DNA of 64,000 nt from positions 124,001-188,000 of the forward strand of contig CABOHA010000002.1 of NCBI GenBank assembly GCA_902399975.1, read 5' to 3'. Of the stretch, positions 32,379 to 40,783 are shown piece by piece. The first letter of the stretch is position 1. The number at the start of each line of letters is the position of its first letter. The stretch comes from Coriobacteriaceae bacterium (GTDB taxonomy: Bacteria > Actinomycetota > Coriobacteriia > Coriobacteriales > Coriobacteriaceae). The notes under the pieces are model-generated. The model was not told the DNA's origin. It saw only the letters and a program-made list of their open reading frames with translations, and searched no databases. Both the position numbers and the translations under genes were made by a program.

Positions 32379-35261
32379 ATGACGCTACTGTATTTCCTTA
32401 CCCTGTTTCCGCTGGTACCGGCGCTGGGCATGCTGCTCGCGCGCGGTGACCGCGCCCGCGATGCGGTAGGGCTTGTAGGCTCCGGCATTATTATGGCGGT
32501 GACGGTTGTAGTCGCCGTCATGTTTTTTGGCACGGGCCCGCAGAGCTTCGAGGTTGCCCCCGGCACCTCGCATGTGCTCTCGATCATCAGCTCCGTCATC
32601 GACGTGATCCTGTGCGCCGTCATCCTGTACAACGCGCGTAAATATAAGAGCACGCTCACCACGGTGCTCGGCGTGGTGCAGCTGGTGGGCTCGCTCACCT
32701 TTGCAGCTATGACGCTGCCCGCGACCGAAGCCGTCACGGCAACGCCACTCTACCTTGACTACATGAGCGTGATCATGGTGCTTGCCGTCGGCATTGTCGG
32801 CAGCCTTATCTGCGTGTACGCCCTGGGCTACATGAAGGATTTCCAGGCCCACGACGAGCACGAGGCAGCGCTGCGCGGGCAGACGGCGCCTGACCGACGC
32901 CCGCAGTTCCTGGCGCTTATGTTCCTGTTCCTCTCGGCCATGTTCGTCATCGTGACAAGCGACAACCTTGAGTGGCTGTTCTGTGGCTGGGAAATCACCA
33001 CCGTGTGCTCGTTCCTCATGATTGGCTACACGCGCACGCCCGAGGCCATAAAAAACGCTTTCACCCAGATCATCCTCAACATGCTGGGCGGCATCGCGTT
33101 TTTGGCCGGACTCATGTACCTGCACGTTAACGGCATGCCGCTGACCATCTCGGGCATGATCGAGCTTTCCAGCGCCGGAACCGCGCAATCCGCGCTGCTG
33201 GTGATGCCGGTCCTGTTGCTGTCGCTTGCCGCGCTCACCAAGGCCGCACAGATGCCGTTCCACACTTGGCTATTGGGTGCCATGGTTGCCCCCACGCCCA
33301 CGAGTGCCCTGCTGCACTCGTCAACCATGGTCAAAGCCGGCGTGTTCCTGATGGTCAAGCTCAGCCCGCTCTATGCCATCTATCCCGTGACCGGCTTTAT
33401 GGTCACGAGCGTGGGTGCCATCACGTTTTTGCTCGCTGCCCTCATGGCCATCTCGCAGAGCAACGCCAAACGCGTCCTCGCGTACTCCACCATTTCCAAC
33501 TTGGGCCTCATCAGTGCTTGCTTGGGTGTCGGCGCGCCCGAGGCCGTATGGGCCGCCATCTTCCTGATCCTGTTCCACACGGTGGCCAAGTCGCTGCTGT
33601 TCCTGTGCGTGGGCACGGCCGAGCATCATATCGGCAGCCGCAATATCGAGGACATGGACGGTATGTTCAGCCGCATGCCGCACCTTACGCGTCTGATGAT
33701 GCTGGGCATCATGGGCATGTTCGTGGCACCGTTTGGCATGCTCGTGTCCAAGTGGGGCGCCCTGGTGGCGTTCGCGCAGACCGGCAACGTGCTCATGATC
33801 ATGGTGCTTGCCTTTGGCTCGGCCGCGACGTTCTTCTTCTGGGGCAAGTGGCTTGCCAAGCTTTCGGGCGTCGACCCCACGGCTCAAAACGTTGAGGTCA
33901 ATGTCCATAAGACCGAATGGATGGCCCTCAACACCATCGCCGCGCTGCTGATTCTGTGCTGCGTGGCGTTCCCGCTCATCTCGAGCGGCCTGGTGTCGCC
34001 TTACTTGGCCATGGTGTTTGGCCGCGTGCCGTACGTTATTGGCAAGGACTCCATGTATCTGATGGTGGTTATCGTGGCGTTTATCGCCGTGGTGCTGCTG
34101 ACTTCATTCCGCGTGAGCAACAAACCGCACGTCAACGTGTACCTTTCGGGTGTGGGGACCGACAAATATCGCCATTTCCGTGGCTCGATGGGACACGAGG
34201 TGAAGGCCGAAAAGCGCAATTGGTACTCGGAGGACGCCCTTGGCGAGAAGCGTATTGGCCCCGCGGGTAGCGTCGTGTGTTGCAGCATTATCTTGTTTGC
34301 GTTGCTGTGTTGCGCGTGGATTGGGCCCGAGCGGCTTGCCATGAGCGCGCCCTCGGTGCTGCGCGGCAAGTATTTCGAAGGCTCGGGCGTCGTGGGCATT
34401 TTTATTGGCACCGTGGCGTTTGCTTTGCTGGCGCCGCTTGTGGGCGGCCTGATCGACGGCCTTGACCGTAAGCTTTCGGCTCGCATGCAGGGCCGCGTGG
34501 GTCCGCGTCTGCTGCAGCCCTTCTACGACGTTGCCAAACTGCTGCGCAAGGCCCCTGCCAGCGTAAACACCATGGACGATACCTATATGGCATGTGCGCT
34601 CATCTTTACCGTGGTAGGCGGCGGCATCTTTGTGTCGGGTTCCAACACGCTGCTGTGCGCTTTTATGGTGACGCTCGCCGCGATCTTTGTGGTGCTGGCG
34701 TCCGCCTCGACGCAAAGCCCGTTTGCGCAGGTCGGCGCCGATCGCGAGCTGCTGCAGGTTATGAGTTACGAGCCCGCCGTTCTGCTGATGAGTGTGGGCC
34801 TGTACCTTGCCACCGACAGCTTCGACTCCATCGCCGTGACGGGGCAGTCGGCCCCCATCATCGTGTACAGCGCGCCCATTTTCCTCGCATTGCTCGCGGT
34901 GCTTACCATCAAGCTGCGCAAGTCGCCGTTCGATCTTTCGTACTCGCATCACGCGCATCAGGAGATTGTCCAGGGCGTCGCCACCGAGATGAGCGGCGGC
35001 ACGCTGGCCAAGATGACCCTTATGCACTGGTGCGAGACCGTGCTGTTTTTGATGTGGGTGGGCATGTTCTTTGTTTGGGACAACCCGGTGAGCTGGGTCG
35101 TAGCCCTGGTCGTGATGGCCACGACGTACTTTGTCGAGGTGCTGATCGACAACACCTTCGCACGTAGCACCTGGCGCAGCTGCTTTAAGCTCGGATGGGG
35201 CGTGGCACTGGTGTTTGGCCTGCTCAACCTTATGCCCATCCTCGTCGACGTGTTTATTTAG
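32379..35261 (+). CDS. Group 4 hydrogenase membrane subunit, fused NuoL-like and NuoH-like
   Basis: The 960-residue protein joins two membrane subunits that are usually separate. Residues 1 to about 600 are a proton-antiporter-type NuoL/HyfB domain with DNLEWLFCGWEITTVCSF, FHTWLLGAMVAPTPTSALLHSSTMVKAG and many helices. Residues about 680-960 are an EchB/HycD/NuoH-type domain (GRVGPRLLQPFYDVAKLL, then ELLQVMSYEPA and KSPFDLSYSHHAHQEIVQG). It forms the membrane arm that couples H2 production from reduced ferredoxin or formate to ion pumping. It is the first gene of a five-gene operon; the next starts 12 bases downstream. Confidence 0.92.
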   Translation: MTLLYFLTLFPLVPALGMLLARGDRARDAVGLVGSGIIMAVTVVVAVMFFGTGPQSFEVAPGTSHVLSIISSVIDVILCAVILYNARKYKSTLTTVLGVVQLVGSLTFAAMTLPATEAVTATPLYLDYMSVIMVLAVGIVGSLICVYALGYMKDFQAHDEHEAALRGQTAPDRRPQFLALMFLFLSAMFVIVTSDNLEWLFCGWEITTVCSFLMIGYTRTPEAIKNAFTQIILNMLGGIAFLAGLMYLHVNGMPLTISGMIELSSAGTAQSALLVMPVLLLSLAALTKAAQMPFHTWLLGAMVAPTPTSALLHSSTMVKAGVFLMVKLSPLYAIYPVTGFMVTSVGAITFLLAALMAISQSNAKRVLAYSTISNLGLISACLGVGAPEAVWAAIFLILFHTVAKSLLFLCVGTAEHHIGSRNIEDMDGMFSRMPHLTRLMMLGIMGMFVAPFGMLVSKWGALVAFAQTGNVLMIMVLAFGSAATFFFWGKWLAKLSGVDPTAQNVEVNVHKTEWMALNTIAALLILCCVAFPLISSGLVSPYLAMVFGRVPYVIGKDSMYLMVVIVAFIAVVLLTSFRVSNKPHVNVYLSGVGTDKYRHFRGSMGHEVKAEKRNWYSEDALGEKRIGPAGSVVCCSIILFALLCCAWIGPERLAMSAPSVLRGKYFEGSGVVGIFIGTVAFALLAPLVGGLIDGLDRKLSARMQGRVGPRLLQPFYDVAKLLRKAPASVNTMDDTYMACALIFTVVGGGIFVSGSNTLLCAFMVTLAAIFVVLASASTQSPFAQVGADRELLQVMSYEPAVLLMSVGLYLATDSFDSIAVTGQSAPIIVYSAPIFLALLAVLTIKLRKSPFDLSYSHHAHQEIVQGVATEMSGGTLAKMTLMHWCETVLFLMWVGMFFVWDNPVSWVVALVVMATTYFVEVLIDNTFARSTWRSCFKLGWGVALVFGLLNLMPILVDVFI

Positions 35262-35273
35262 GAGGCGGCATTC

Positions 35274-35861
35274 ATGGATCATAAAATGTCGCGCTCGCCG
35301 TGGGTTATTCATTACGACGGCTCGAGCTGCAACGGATGCGATATCGAGGTGCTGGCCTCGCTTACCCCACTGTTCGATGCGGAGCGCTTTGGCGTGGTCA
35401 ACACCGGCAACCCCAAGCATGCGGACATCTTTTTGGTGACGGGTTCGGTTAATGCCCAGAACCTGCCCGTCGTGCGCCAAATTTACAACCAGATGCTCGA
35501 GCCCAAGTGCGTGGTGGCCTGCGGCATCTGCGCGTGCTCGGGCGGCGTGTTCCGCGATGCCTACAACGTAATCGGCGGCGTGGATCGCGCGATTCCCGTG
35601 GATGTGTACGCGCCCGGGTGCGCCATTCGCCCCGAGACGGTGATCGATGCCATTGTGGAGGCGTGCGGCATCCTGGACCAGAAGGAAGCCGTGATGCGCG
35701 CCGGTGGCGATCCGCTTACCGTGGGCGGCGCTGCTACTTGGGATGGTGGCGTTGAGCTGGGCGAGGACGGGTTTGTGGCTGCGGGGGCCGGGACTGACGG
35801 TGCCGGTGACGCGCCTGCCGGGAAGCCTGCTGCGCCCGCCGCTGCAAAGGAGGCCAAGTAA
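35274..35861 (+). CDS. Hydrogenase small subunit, NuoB/EchC-like
   Basis: The 195-residue protein holds the proximal [4Fe-4S] cluster. Ligands are visible as SSCNGCD (C19, C22), the CGICACSGG stretch and VYAPGC. It ends in about 30 Ala/Gly-rich residues not needed for the fold. GGAGG lies before ATG 35274. Its stop overlaps the start of the next gene by one base. Confidence 0.92.
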   Translation: MDHKMSRSPWVIHYDGSSCNGCDIEVLASLTPLFDAERFGVVNTGNPKHADIFLVTGSVNAQNLPVVRQIYNQMLEPKCVVACGICACSGGVFRDAYNVIGGVDRAIPVDVYAPGCAIRPETVIDAIVEACGILDQKEAVMRAGGDPLTVGGAATWDGGVELGEDGFVAAGAGTDGAGDAPAGKPAAPAAAKEAK

Positions 35862-36574
35862 TGCAAAAGGCAATTTATACCACCGTCGGGATCGATGAAC
35901 TGTTGCCGCATGTGCAGGCGCTCAAGGGTGCCGGCGCGCGCTTTGTGCAGATGCACGCCGAGCGCAACGTCGACGACGGATCGTATCACCTGGTCTACAC
36001 GTTTATCAACGTCCGTGCTGCACAGGAGCAGATCGCTCAGGACGGCAGCTATGCGATCGAGAACCTGGTAGTTGAGGGCATCGATCAGTACCAGGAGATT
36101 CCGTCCATCAGCTCGTATTACCCCGCGGTGTTCCCGTTTGAAAATGAGGCCCACGACCTGTTTGGTCTTGCCATCACCGACATGCAGATCGACTTTAAGG
36201 GCTTTTTCTACCAGGTCTCGACCGCCGAGCCCATGAGCGTCATCACGCCCGAGGTGAAGGCCGCGCGCGAGAAAGTCATGAAGGTCCGCGCTGCCGCCGA
36301 GGCCAAGGCGCGCAAGGCCGCGGCCGAAAAGGCCGCCGCGGCGGCTGCTGCAGGGGAGAGTGCTGCGAGTGCCGGCGATGCCGTGGGCGCCGCTGCTCGG
36401 CCTGCTGCGGCTGCCGGCTCCGATGTTCAGCACGATGAGGCTGCTGCGAAGGCCGCGCTCAAGGTCGCCGAGATGGAGGCAAAGCTCGCCGCCATGGATC
36501 CCGAGAAAGCGGCCAAGGTCCGCGCGGCGCTTGCCGCCAAGGCCGCCCGCGACAAGCAGAAAAAGGAGGCGTAA
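35861..36574 (+). CDS. Hydrogenase subunit NuoC/EchD-like with long Ala/Lys tail
   Basis: Residues 1 to about 125 match NuoC-type 30 kDa subunits (SISSYYPAVFPFENEAHDLFG). The remaining 110 residues are an Ala/Lys/Glu-rich helical tail (RAAAEAKARKAAAEKAAAA) predicted as coiled coil or disordered, which is not part of the usual family. The tail may tether the complex or simply be low-complexity growth. Separate NuoC and NuoD genes argue for an Ech-like complex rather than HycE of formate hydrogenlyase, where the two are fused. Confidence 0.88.
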   Translation: MQKAIYTTVGIDELLPHVQALKGAGARFVQMHAERNVDDGSYHLVYTFINVRAAQEQIAQDGSYAIENLVVEGIDQYQEIPSISSYYPAVFPFENEAHDLFGLAITDMQIDFKGFFYQVSTAEPMSVITPEVKAAREKVMKVRAAAEAKARKAAAEKAAAAAAAGESAASAGDAVGAAARPAAAAGSDVQHDEAAAKAALKVAEMEAKLAAMDPEKAAKVRAALAAKAARDKQKKEA

Positions 36575-36579
36575 GGTCC

Positions 36580-37668
36580 ATGGCTCATCGCTCCGTAATT
36601 CCGTTTGGCCCGCAGCACCCGGTGCTGCCCGAGCCGCTTCATCTGGACCTGGTAATCGAGGACGACCGCGTCATCGAGGCAATTCCGCAGATCGGCTTTG
36701 TGCACCGCGGACTCGAGAAGCTCACCGAAAAGCGCGACATGCATCAGTTTGGCTACATCGCCGAGCGCATCTGCGGCATTTGCGCCGTGGGCCACAGCTG
36801 CGGCTATGCCAGCGCCTGCGAACGCATGCTTGACATCGAGGTGCCCGGCCGCGTGCAGTATATCCGCACCATTCTGCACGAGCTCTCGCGTATTCACTCG
36901 CATTTGCTGTGGCTGGGCCTGCTCGCCGATGCCTTTGGCTTTGAGGCGCTGTTCTATCGTTCGTGGACGCTGCGCGAGCAGATTCTCAAGATCTTTGAGA
37001 GCACGTGCGGCGGTCGCGTGATCCTGTCGATTAACGAGATCGGCGGCCTTAAGCACGATATCGAGGATTCCGAGCTGGCGGGCATTGTCCAGACGCTCGA
37101 TGCCATGCGTCCTGACTACGATGCCCTGGTGCATACGTTTTTGGACGACGACAGCTGCGGCGAGCGCCTGCATGGCGTGGGCGTGATCAGCAAGAAGGAC
37201 GCACTGGAGCTTTCGATGGTCGGCCCGTTCGGTCGCGCCTCGGGCGTGAACTACGACGTGCGCATGTTTGGCGACGGTGCCTATGCGGATTTGGCCGCGT
37301 TTGAGCCCATCGTGGCAACCGACGGCGACTGCTATGCCCGCTGCCAGGTGCGTTGCGCCGAGGTCACGCAGGCCATGGATATCATCAAGGAGCTTGTCGG
37401 TAAGATTCCACACGACGGCATCGGCGGGCGCACCAAGCTTACGCCGGCCGACGGCGCGCGCGGCGAAGTTGTGATTGAGCAGCCGCGCGGCGAGGCGTAC
37501 TACTATGTACGCGGCAACGGCACCAAGAACCTGGACCGTTTTCGCGTGCGAACGCCGACATCGCAAAACCTGGCGGGTCTGACACATGCGCTGCAGGGCG
37601 TGCTCCTTGCCAACGTGCCCATGATTATCCTGACCATCGACCCCTGCATTAGCTGCACGGAAAGGTAG
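36580..37668 (+). CDS. [NiFe] hydrogenase large subunit, NuoD/EchE-like
   Basis: The 362-residue catalytic subunit carries both nickel-binding motifs: RICGICAVGH (C65, C68, H72) and the C-terminal DPCISCTER (C356, C359). This distinguishes it from complex I NuoD, which lacks these cysteines. The protein stops at the residue where other large subunits are cleaved, so there is no C-terminal extension for a maturation protease. No maturation (hyp) genes are in the window. Confidence 0.95.
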   Translation: MAHRSVIPFGPQHPVLPEPLHLDLVIEDDRVIEAIPQIGFVHRGLEKLTEKRDMHQFGYIAERICGICAVGHSCGYASACERMLDIEVPGRVQYIRTILHELSRIHSHLLWLGLLADAFGFEALFYRSWTLREQILKIFESTCGGRVILSINEIGGLKHDIEDSELAGIVQTLDAMRPDYDALVHTFLDDDSCGERLHGVGVISKKDALELSMVGPFGRASGVNYDVRMFGDGAYADLAAFEPIVATDGDCYARCQVRCAEVTQAMDIIKELVGKIPHDGIGGRTKLTPADGARGEVVIEQPRGEAYYYVRGNGTKNLDRFRVRTPTSQNLAGLTHALQGVLLANVPMIILTIDPCISCTER

Positions 37669-37675
37669 GCGCGGC

Positions 37676-38017
37676 ATGAGTTTGCTGACATTTGCCAAGA
37701 CGGCCTTGGGCTCTATGGTCAAGCAGCCGGTAACGGTGTGCTATCCGCAGGAGAAGCTCGCGGCACCCGAGCGCTTGCGCGGGCATATCGTCAACGACAT
37801 GGACGCGTGCATCTGCTGCGGCATGTGTGCGCGTCGCTGTCCGGCGGGCGCGCTCGCAGTCGATCGCAAGGGTGGAACGTGGTCGATCGACCCGTATGCC
37901 TGCGTGGTGTGCGGTGAGTGCATCGAGAGCTGCCCCAAGCACTGCCTGACTATGGACACCGCCCGCACCCCAGTCGCAGCGGACAAGACTCCCACAGTAG
38001 AAACCAAGCCGGAGTAG
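37676..38017 (+). CDS. Hydrogenase ferredoxin subunit, NuoI/EchF-like
   Basis: The 113-residue protein has two [4Fe-4S] motifs, CICCGMCARRCP and CVVCGECIESCP, separated by about 20 residues. It passes electrons from the donor (ferredoxin or a formate dehydrogenase) to the small subunit. It is the last gene of the operon and is followed by a strong hairpin. Confidence 0.93.
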   Translation: MSLLTFAKTALGSMVKQPVTVCYPQEKLAAPERLRGHIVNDMDACICCGMCARRCPAGALAVDRKGGTWSIDPYACVVCGECIESCPKHCLTMDTARTPVAADKTPTVETKPE

Positions 38018-38038
38018 CGCAGGGGTAGAACTGGAATA

Positions 38039-38072
38039 GGGGCCGGCGGGGCAAAAATGCCCCGCCGGCCCC
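38039..38072 (+). terminator. Strong hairpin after the hydrogenase operon
   Basis: A perfect 15-bp GC-rich stem (arm GGGGCCGGCGGGGCA) with an AAAA loop lies 21 bases after the stop codon. A T tract is missing, so it is either an atypical terminator or a 3'-end stabiliser. Confidence 0.7.
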
Positions 38073-38103
38073 GCGCGTGAGCGCGCGGTTGTGCCGCTGC
38101 GAA

Positions 38104-38256
38104 CAAAACTATGCCGGATTACGGGACTGGATAGCGAACCTCCGACCATATCGAAAACCAAGATAATAAAACCGCAGGTAGACTGCTTGCTGTTTTTCAA
38201 AAATAGGGGGTATGGATGAGGGCTCCGACTTTAGCCCCGTAAACCGGCATAGTTTT
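38104..38256 (+). repeat. Palindromic element copy A
   Basis: Inverted ends start CAAAACTATGCCGG (22 bases, one mismatch). The interior contains AAAACCGCAGGTAGAC, the core shared with the two neighbouring copies. It begins the 38.1-38.8 kb repeat cluster, which holds no gene. Confidence 0.85.
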
Positions 38257-38350
38257 GAAATGGCGCCATATCAGTAACAGCCTTTGATCTCCCGTGGACA
38301 GAGGGAAACGGATCATTTTTGCCTTGCGAGGGCTGCCGCGTGACCCGTCT

Positions 38351-38510
38351 GCCACGAAATGGGCCCATCTACTATGTTTAGGCGGCAGCCCTCGACCACG
38401 GCAAGTAATGTGAAATGAAAACCGCAGGTAGAACGCCTGCGATTTTTCATGAAACGCGGCTATGGTCAGGGGTATCGGGTCAAACGTAGTAGATGGGCCC
38501 ATTTCGTGGC
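38351..38510 (+). repeat. Palindromic element copy C with a different outer stem
   Basis: Inverted ends start GCCACGAAATGGGCCC (30 bases, two mismatches) and are unrelated to those of copies A and B, yet the interior has the same AAAACCGCAGGTAGAACG core. The core forms a CGCAGG/CCTGCG stem with a TAGAACG loop. Confidence 0.85.
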
Positions 38511-38601
38511 GGGCGCCGTCAGCCGATCTCCGCGGGCGGAAGAAAGCAGATCATTTTGGTCTCGCAAGGCTTGCGGAGGCACTCGCGCAGGGCCGCCCGA
38601 A

Positions 38602-38755
38602 CAAAACTATGCCGGTTTACTACGATGAACTCGACATTCCCGACCATGACTGCATTTTTCTAAATATCGCAAGCGTTCTACCTGCGGTTTTGGAAGCGTG
38701 CAATTTGCCGTGGTCGAAGGTGGGCGATTCATCGTAGTAAACCGGCATAGTTTTG
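38602..38755 (-). repeat. Palindromic element copy B, inverted orientation
   Basis: Perfect 28-base inverted ends (start CAAAACTATGCCGGTTTAC) match copy A. On the minus strand the interior carries AAAACCGCAGGTAGAACG and a CGCAGG/CTTGCG stem, with one G-T pair replacing G-C of copy C. Confidence 0.88.
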
Positions 38756-38815
38756 AAATGGCATTAAATCGATAGCAGCCATTTTGCTATGCCGGGGTGG
38801 TCGGTTGTTGGGCAA

Positions 38816-39445
38816 TTACCCTCGCAGGTAGGCGATGGCGATCTGCGTGCGGTTGCGTAGGCCCATTTTGGCAAGGATCGAGCTGATGTGGTTGCGTACG
38901 GTGCCTTCGCCCATGTAAGCGGCGGCGGCAATCTCCTTGTTATCGAGGCCGCGGGCGATGAGCTCGGCGACTTCGAACTCACGGTCGGTCAGGCTGGCAA
39001 AGGCGGCGGGTCGGCGAGGCGTGCTGGCATCGGCGCCTGTCCCGTCAAAATCGATGTCCTCGATCGCCTTGCCCTCGAGCACGCGTTTGCCGTCCATGAC
39101 CTGCGCCAGTGCCGGTGGAATGGCGGCGACATCGGTTTTGATCAGGTAGCCGCGGGCGCCCAGTTTGAGCGCCGACACAATGTACTCGTCATCCGAGAAT
39201 GTTGTCAGAAACACCACGCGCGCCGCAGGGTCGCGCTCGAGGATCTCGCGTGCCGCCGAAAGGCCGTCGCGCCCCGGCATCTGGATGTCGAGTAGCGCGA
39301 TATCGGGCGCGTGCTCGGCGTAGAGCGCGACCGCGTCGTCGCCATTGGCGCCGGTACCCACCACCTCGATCTGCGGCTGTGCGCCCAGGATAATCTTGAG
39401 CGAATCGACCACCAAACGGTCGTCGTCGACAACTATGAGCCTCAT
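38816..39445 (-). CDS. NarL/LuxR-type response regulator
   Basis: The 209-residue protein has a receiver domain (acidic D7-D9, phospho-acceptor D53 in LLDIQMPG, T81, K103) and a C-terminal LuxR helix-turn-helix (LTDREFEVAELIARGLDNKEIA). Its start overlaps the end of the kinase gene by 4 bases. The neighbouring divergent ABC exporter is its likely target, as for DesR/LiaR-like systems. Confidence 0.92.
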   Translation of the reverse strand: MRLIVVDDDRLVVDSLKIILGAQPQIEVVGTGANGDDAVALYAEHAPDIALLDIQMPGRDGLSAAREILERDPAARVVFLTTFSDDEYIVSALKLGARGYLIKTDVAAIPPALAQVMDGKRVLEGKAIEDIDFDGTGADASTPRRPAAFASLTDREFEVAELIARGLDNKEIAAAAYMGEGTVRNHISSILAKMGLRNRTQIAIAYLRG

Positions 39446-40587
39446 CGGGCCTCATCTCCTTGCTGTTTGGGAACGGTGGCAAACACACGCCAGCCGCCGG
39501 CGCCGGCGCGCGGGCCGGCGGTGAAGGTGCCGCCAAGCGCCTCGACGCGCTCGCGCATGGAGCCGAGCCCCATGCCTTCCGCGACGTTGCTGCTGCTCGC
39601 CGGGGTCGCGTCTGCGCCATCATCGGTAACGATGAGCTGGTAAAACGACGGATGCTCCATGCACCGCACGGTAATGGTTTTGGCATGGGCGTGGCGTATG
39701 GTGTTGGAGAGCGCCTCGCGCAGGACCGCCGCAAAGCAGTTGGTGATGTTGGCGGGCGCATGCTCGGCCAAAACCTCAATCTCAATCTGCGGGCCGCCAT
39801 CTGAGCACGCGCCTTCCACGATGCACTCGAGCTGTACGGAGAGGTCGGCGGCAGTGTCATTGAGCGCGTGGACGCTGGCGCGCACAAGTTGGAGCGCCTC
39901 GTCAACGGTGTGCTTGACGTCGGCGAAATCGGCGGCAACCCTGGGCTCGTCGGCGTGCACGACGCGCAGGGCCTCGGTCTGCAGCGAGGCACGTGTAAGT
40001 TGGTGGCCAACGCTATCGTGGATCTCGCGCGCGATGCGGGCGCGTTCGGCGAGTGTCGCGAGCTCGACTTCGTAGTCCTGGCGGTCGGCAAGGTCACGGT
40101 TGCGCGCTTCGAGCGCGAGGGCTCGTTCCTGCAGCTCGTCGCGGATGCGGCGCATGCGCTGCTGCTCGCGCTCCAACTGGGCGGTACGCAGTGACAGTAG
40201 GGTGGCGGCGACTGAAAGGATGGCGGTCAGCAGGAGCGTTCGAGCGGCAAGCGCGTCGGCGCGAAGGTCCGCGACGAGTGCAAAGACAAAGGCGACGCCA
40301 ATGCCCAGCGCGACCCAAACGCGTTCACGGCGCACGCGCCGCGCGATGTCATAGAGGGCGAGGGGCGCAAACGGCACAAACGGCGGCACGAAGACAGCCG
40401 CGATGATGTAAGCGTAGCTCGCGGCCTCGCTTGTGCGGCTCGTGCGTTCCTTCTGTGCGAGCTCGGCCAGCGAGGTGGCAATAACGCCAAGGCAAAACGC
40501 CGCGACCAGGCGAGCGTCCACAGCAAGGCCCGTGGCGGCCGCAATGCAGCACGCCAGCACGATCGATTTGTCGAAAAGCCTGTTCAT
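39442..40587 (-). CDS. DesK-type sensor histidine kinase
   Basis: The 381-residue kinase has about four N-terminal membrane helices (1-135) with no large external sensor, a coiled coil (135-175), the HisKA_3 box RIAREIHDSVGHQL with H190, and an HATPase domain (EALSNTIRHAHAK, then GMGLGSMRERVEALGG). Such kinases usually sense membrane or antibiotic stress. It is co-translated with the regulator and divergent from the ABC operon. Confidence 0.92.
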   Translation of the reverse strand: MNRLFDKSIVLACCIAAATGLAVDARLVAAFCLGVIATSLAELAQKERTSRTSEAASYAYIIAAVFVPPFVPFAPLALYDIARRVRRERVWVALGIGVAFVFALVADLRADALAARTLLLTAILSVAATLLSLRTAQLEREQQRMRRIRDELQERALALEARNRDLADRQDYEVELATLAERARIAREIHDSVGHQLTRASLQTEALRVVHADEPRVAADFADVKHTVDEALQLVRASVHALNDTAADLSVQLECIVEGACSDGGPQIEIEVLAEHAPANITNCFAAVLREALSNTIRHAHAKTITVRCMEHPSFYQLIVTDDGADATPASSSNVAEGMGLGSMRERVEALGGTFTAGPRAGAGGWRVFATVPKQQGDEAR

Positions 40588-40658
40588 ACGGGTATTGTAC
40601 GCGAAGCCGCGCGCGGGGGAGGCGCCGCCCGGGGCAACCGTGACATTCCTCCCACGCG

Positions 40659-40697
40659 GCGGGGCGGTCGCGTCAGCAGGCTACGCGACCGCCCCGC
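40659..40697. promoter_or_regulatory. Perfect 15-bp inverted repeat between kinase and ABC operon
   Basis: GCGGGGCGGTCGCGT and its reverse complement flank a 9-base loop. It sits in the 196-base divergent region and lacks T tracts. It could be the regulator binding site or a hairpin that insulates the two promoters. Confidence 0.55.
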
Positions 40698-40783
40698 ACT
40701 CGTGACAAAGCTCACTGGTGCGCGCCGTCAGCTCCTGCGATGATGCAATCGTACCGGGCCGCAAGCAACAGAAGGGCCGCCTC

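Noticed and set aside
38462..38737. 91-residue open frame inside the 38-kb repeats
   Set aside because: It crosses two palindromic elements and has no ribosome site or coding bias.
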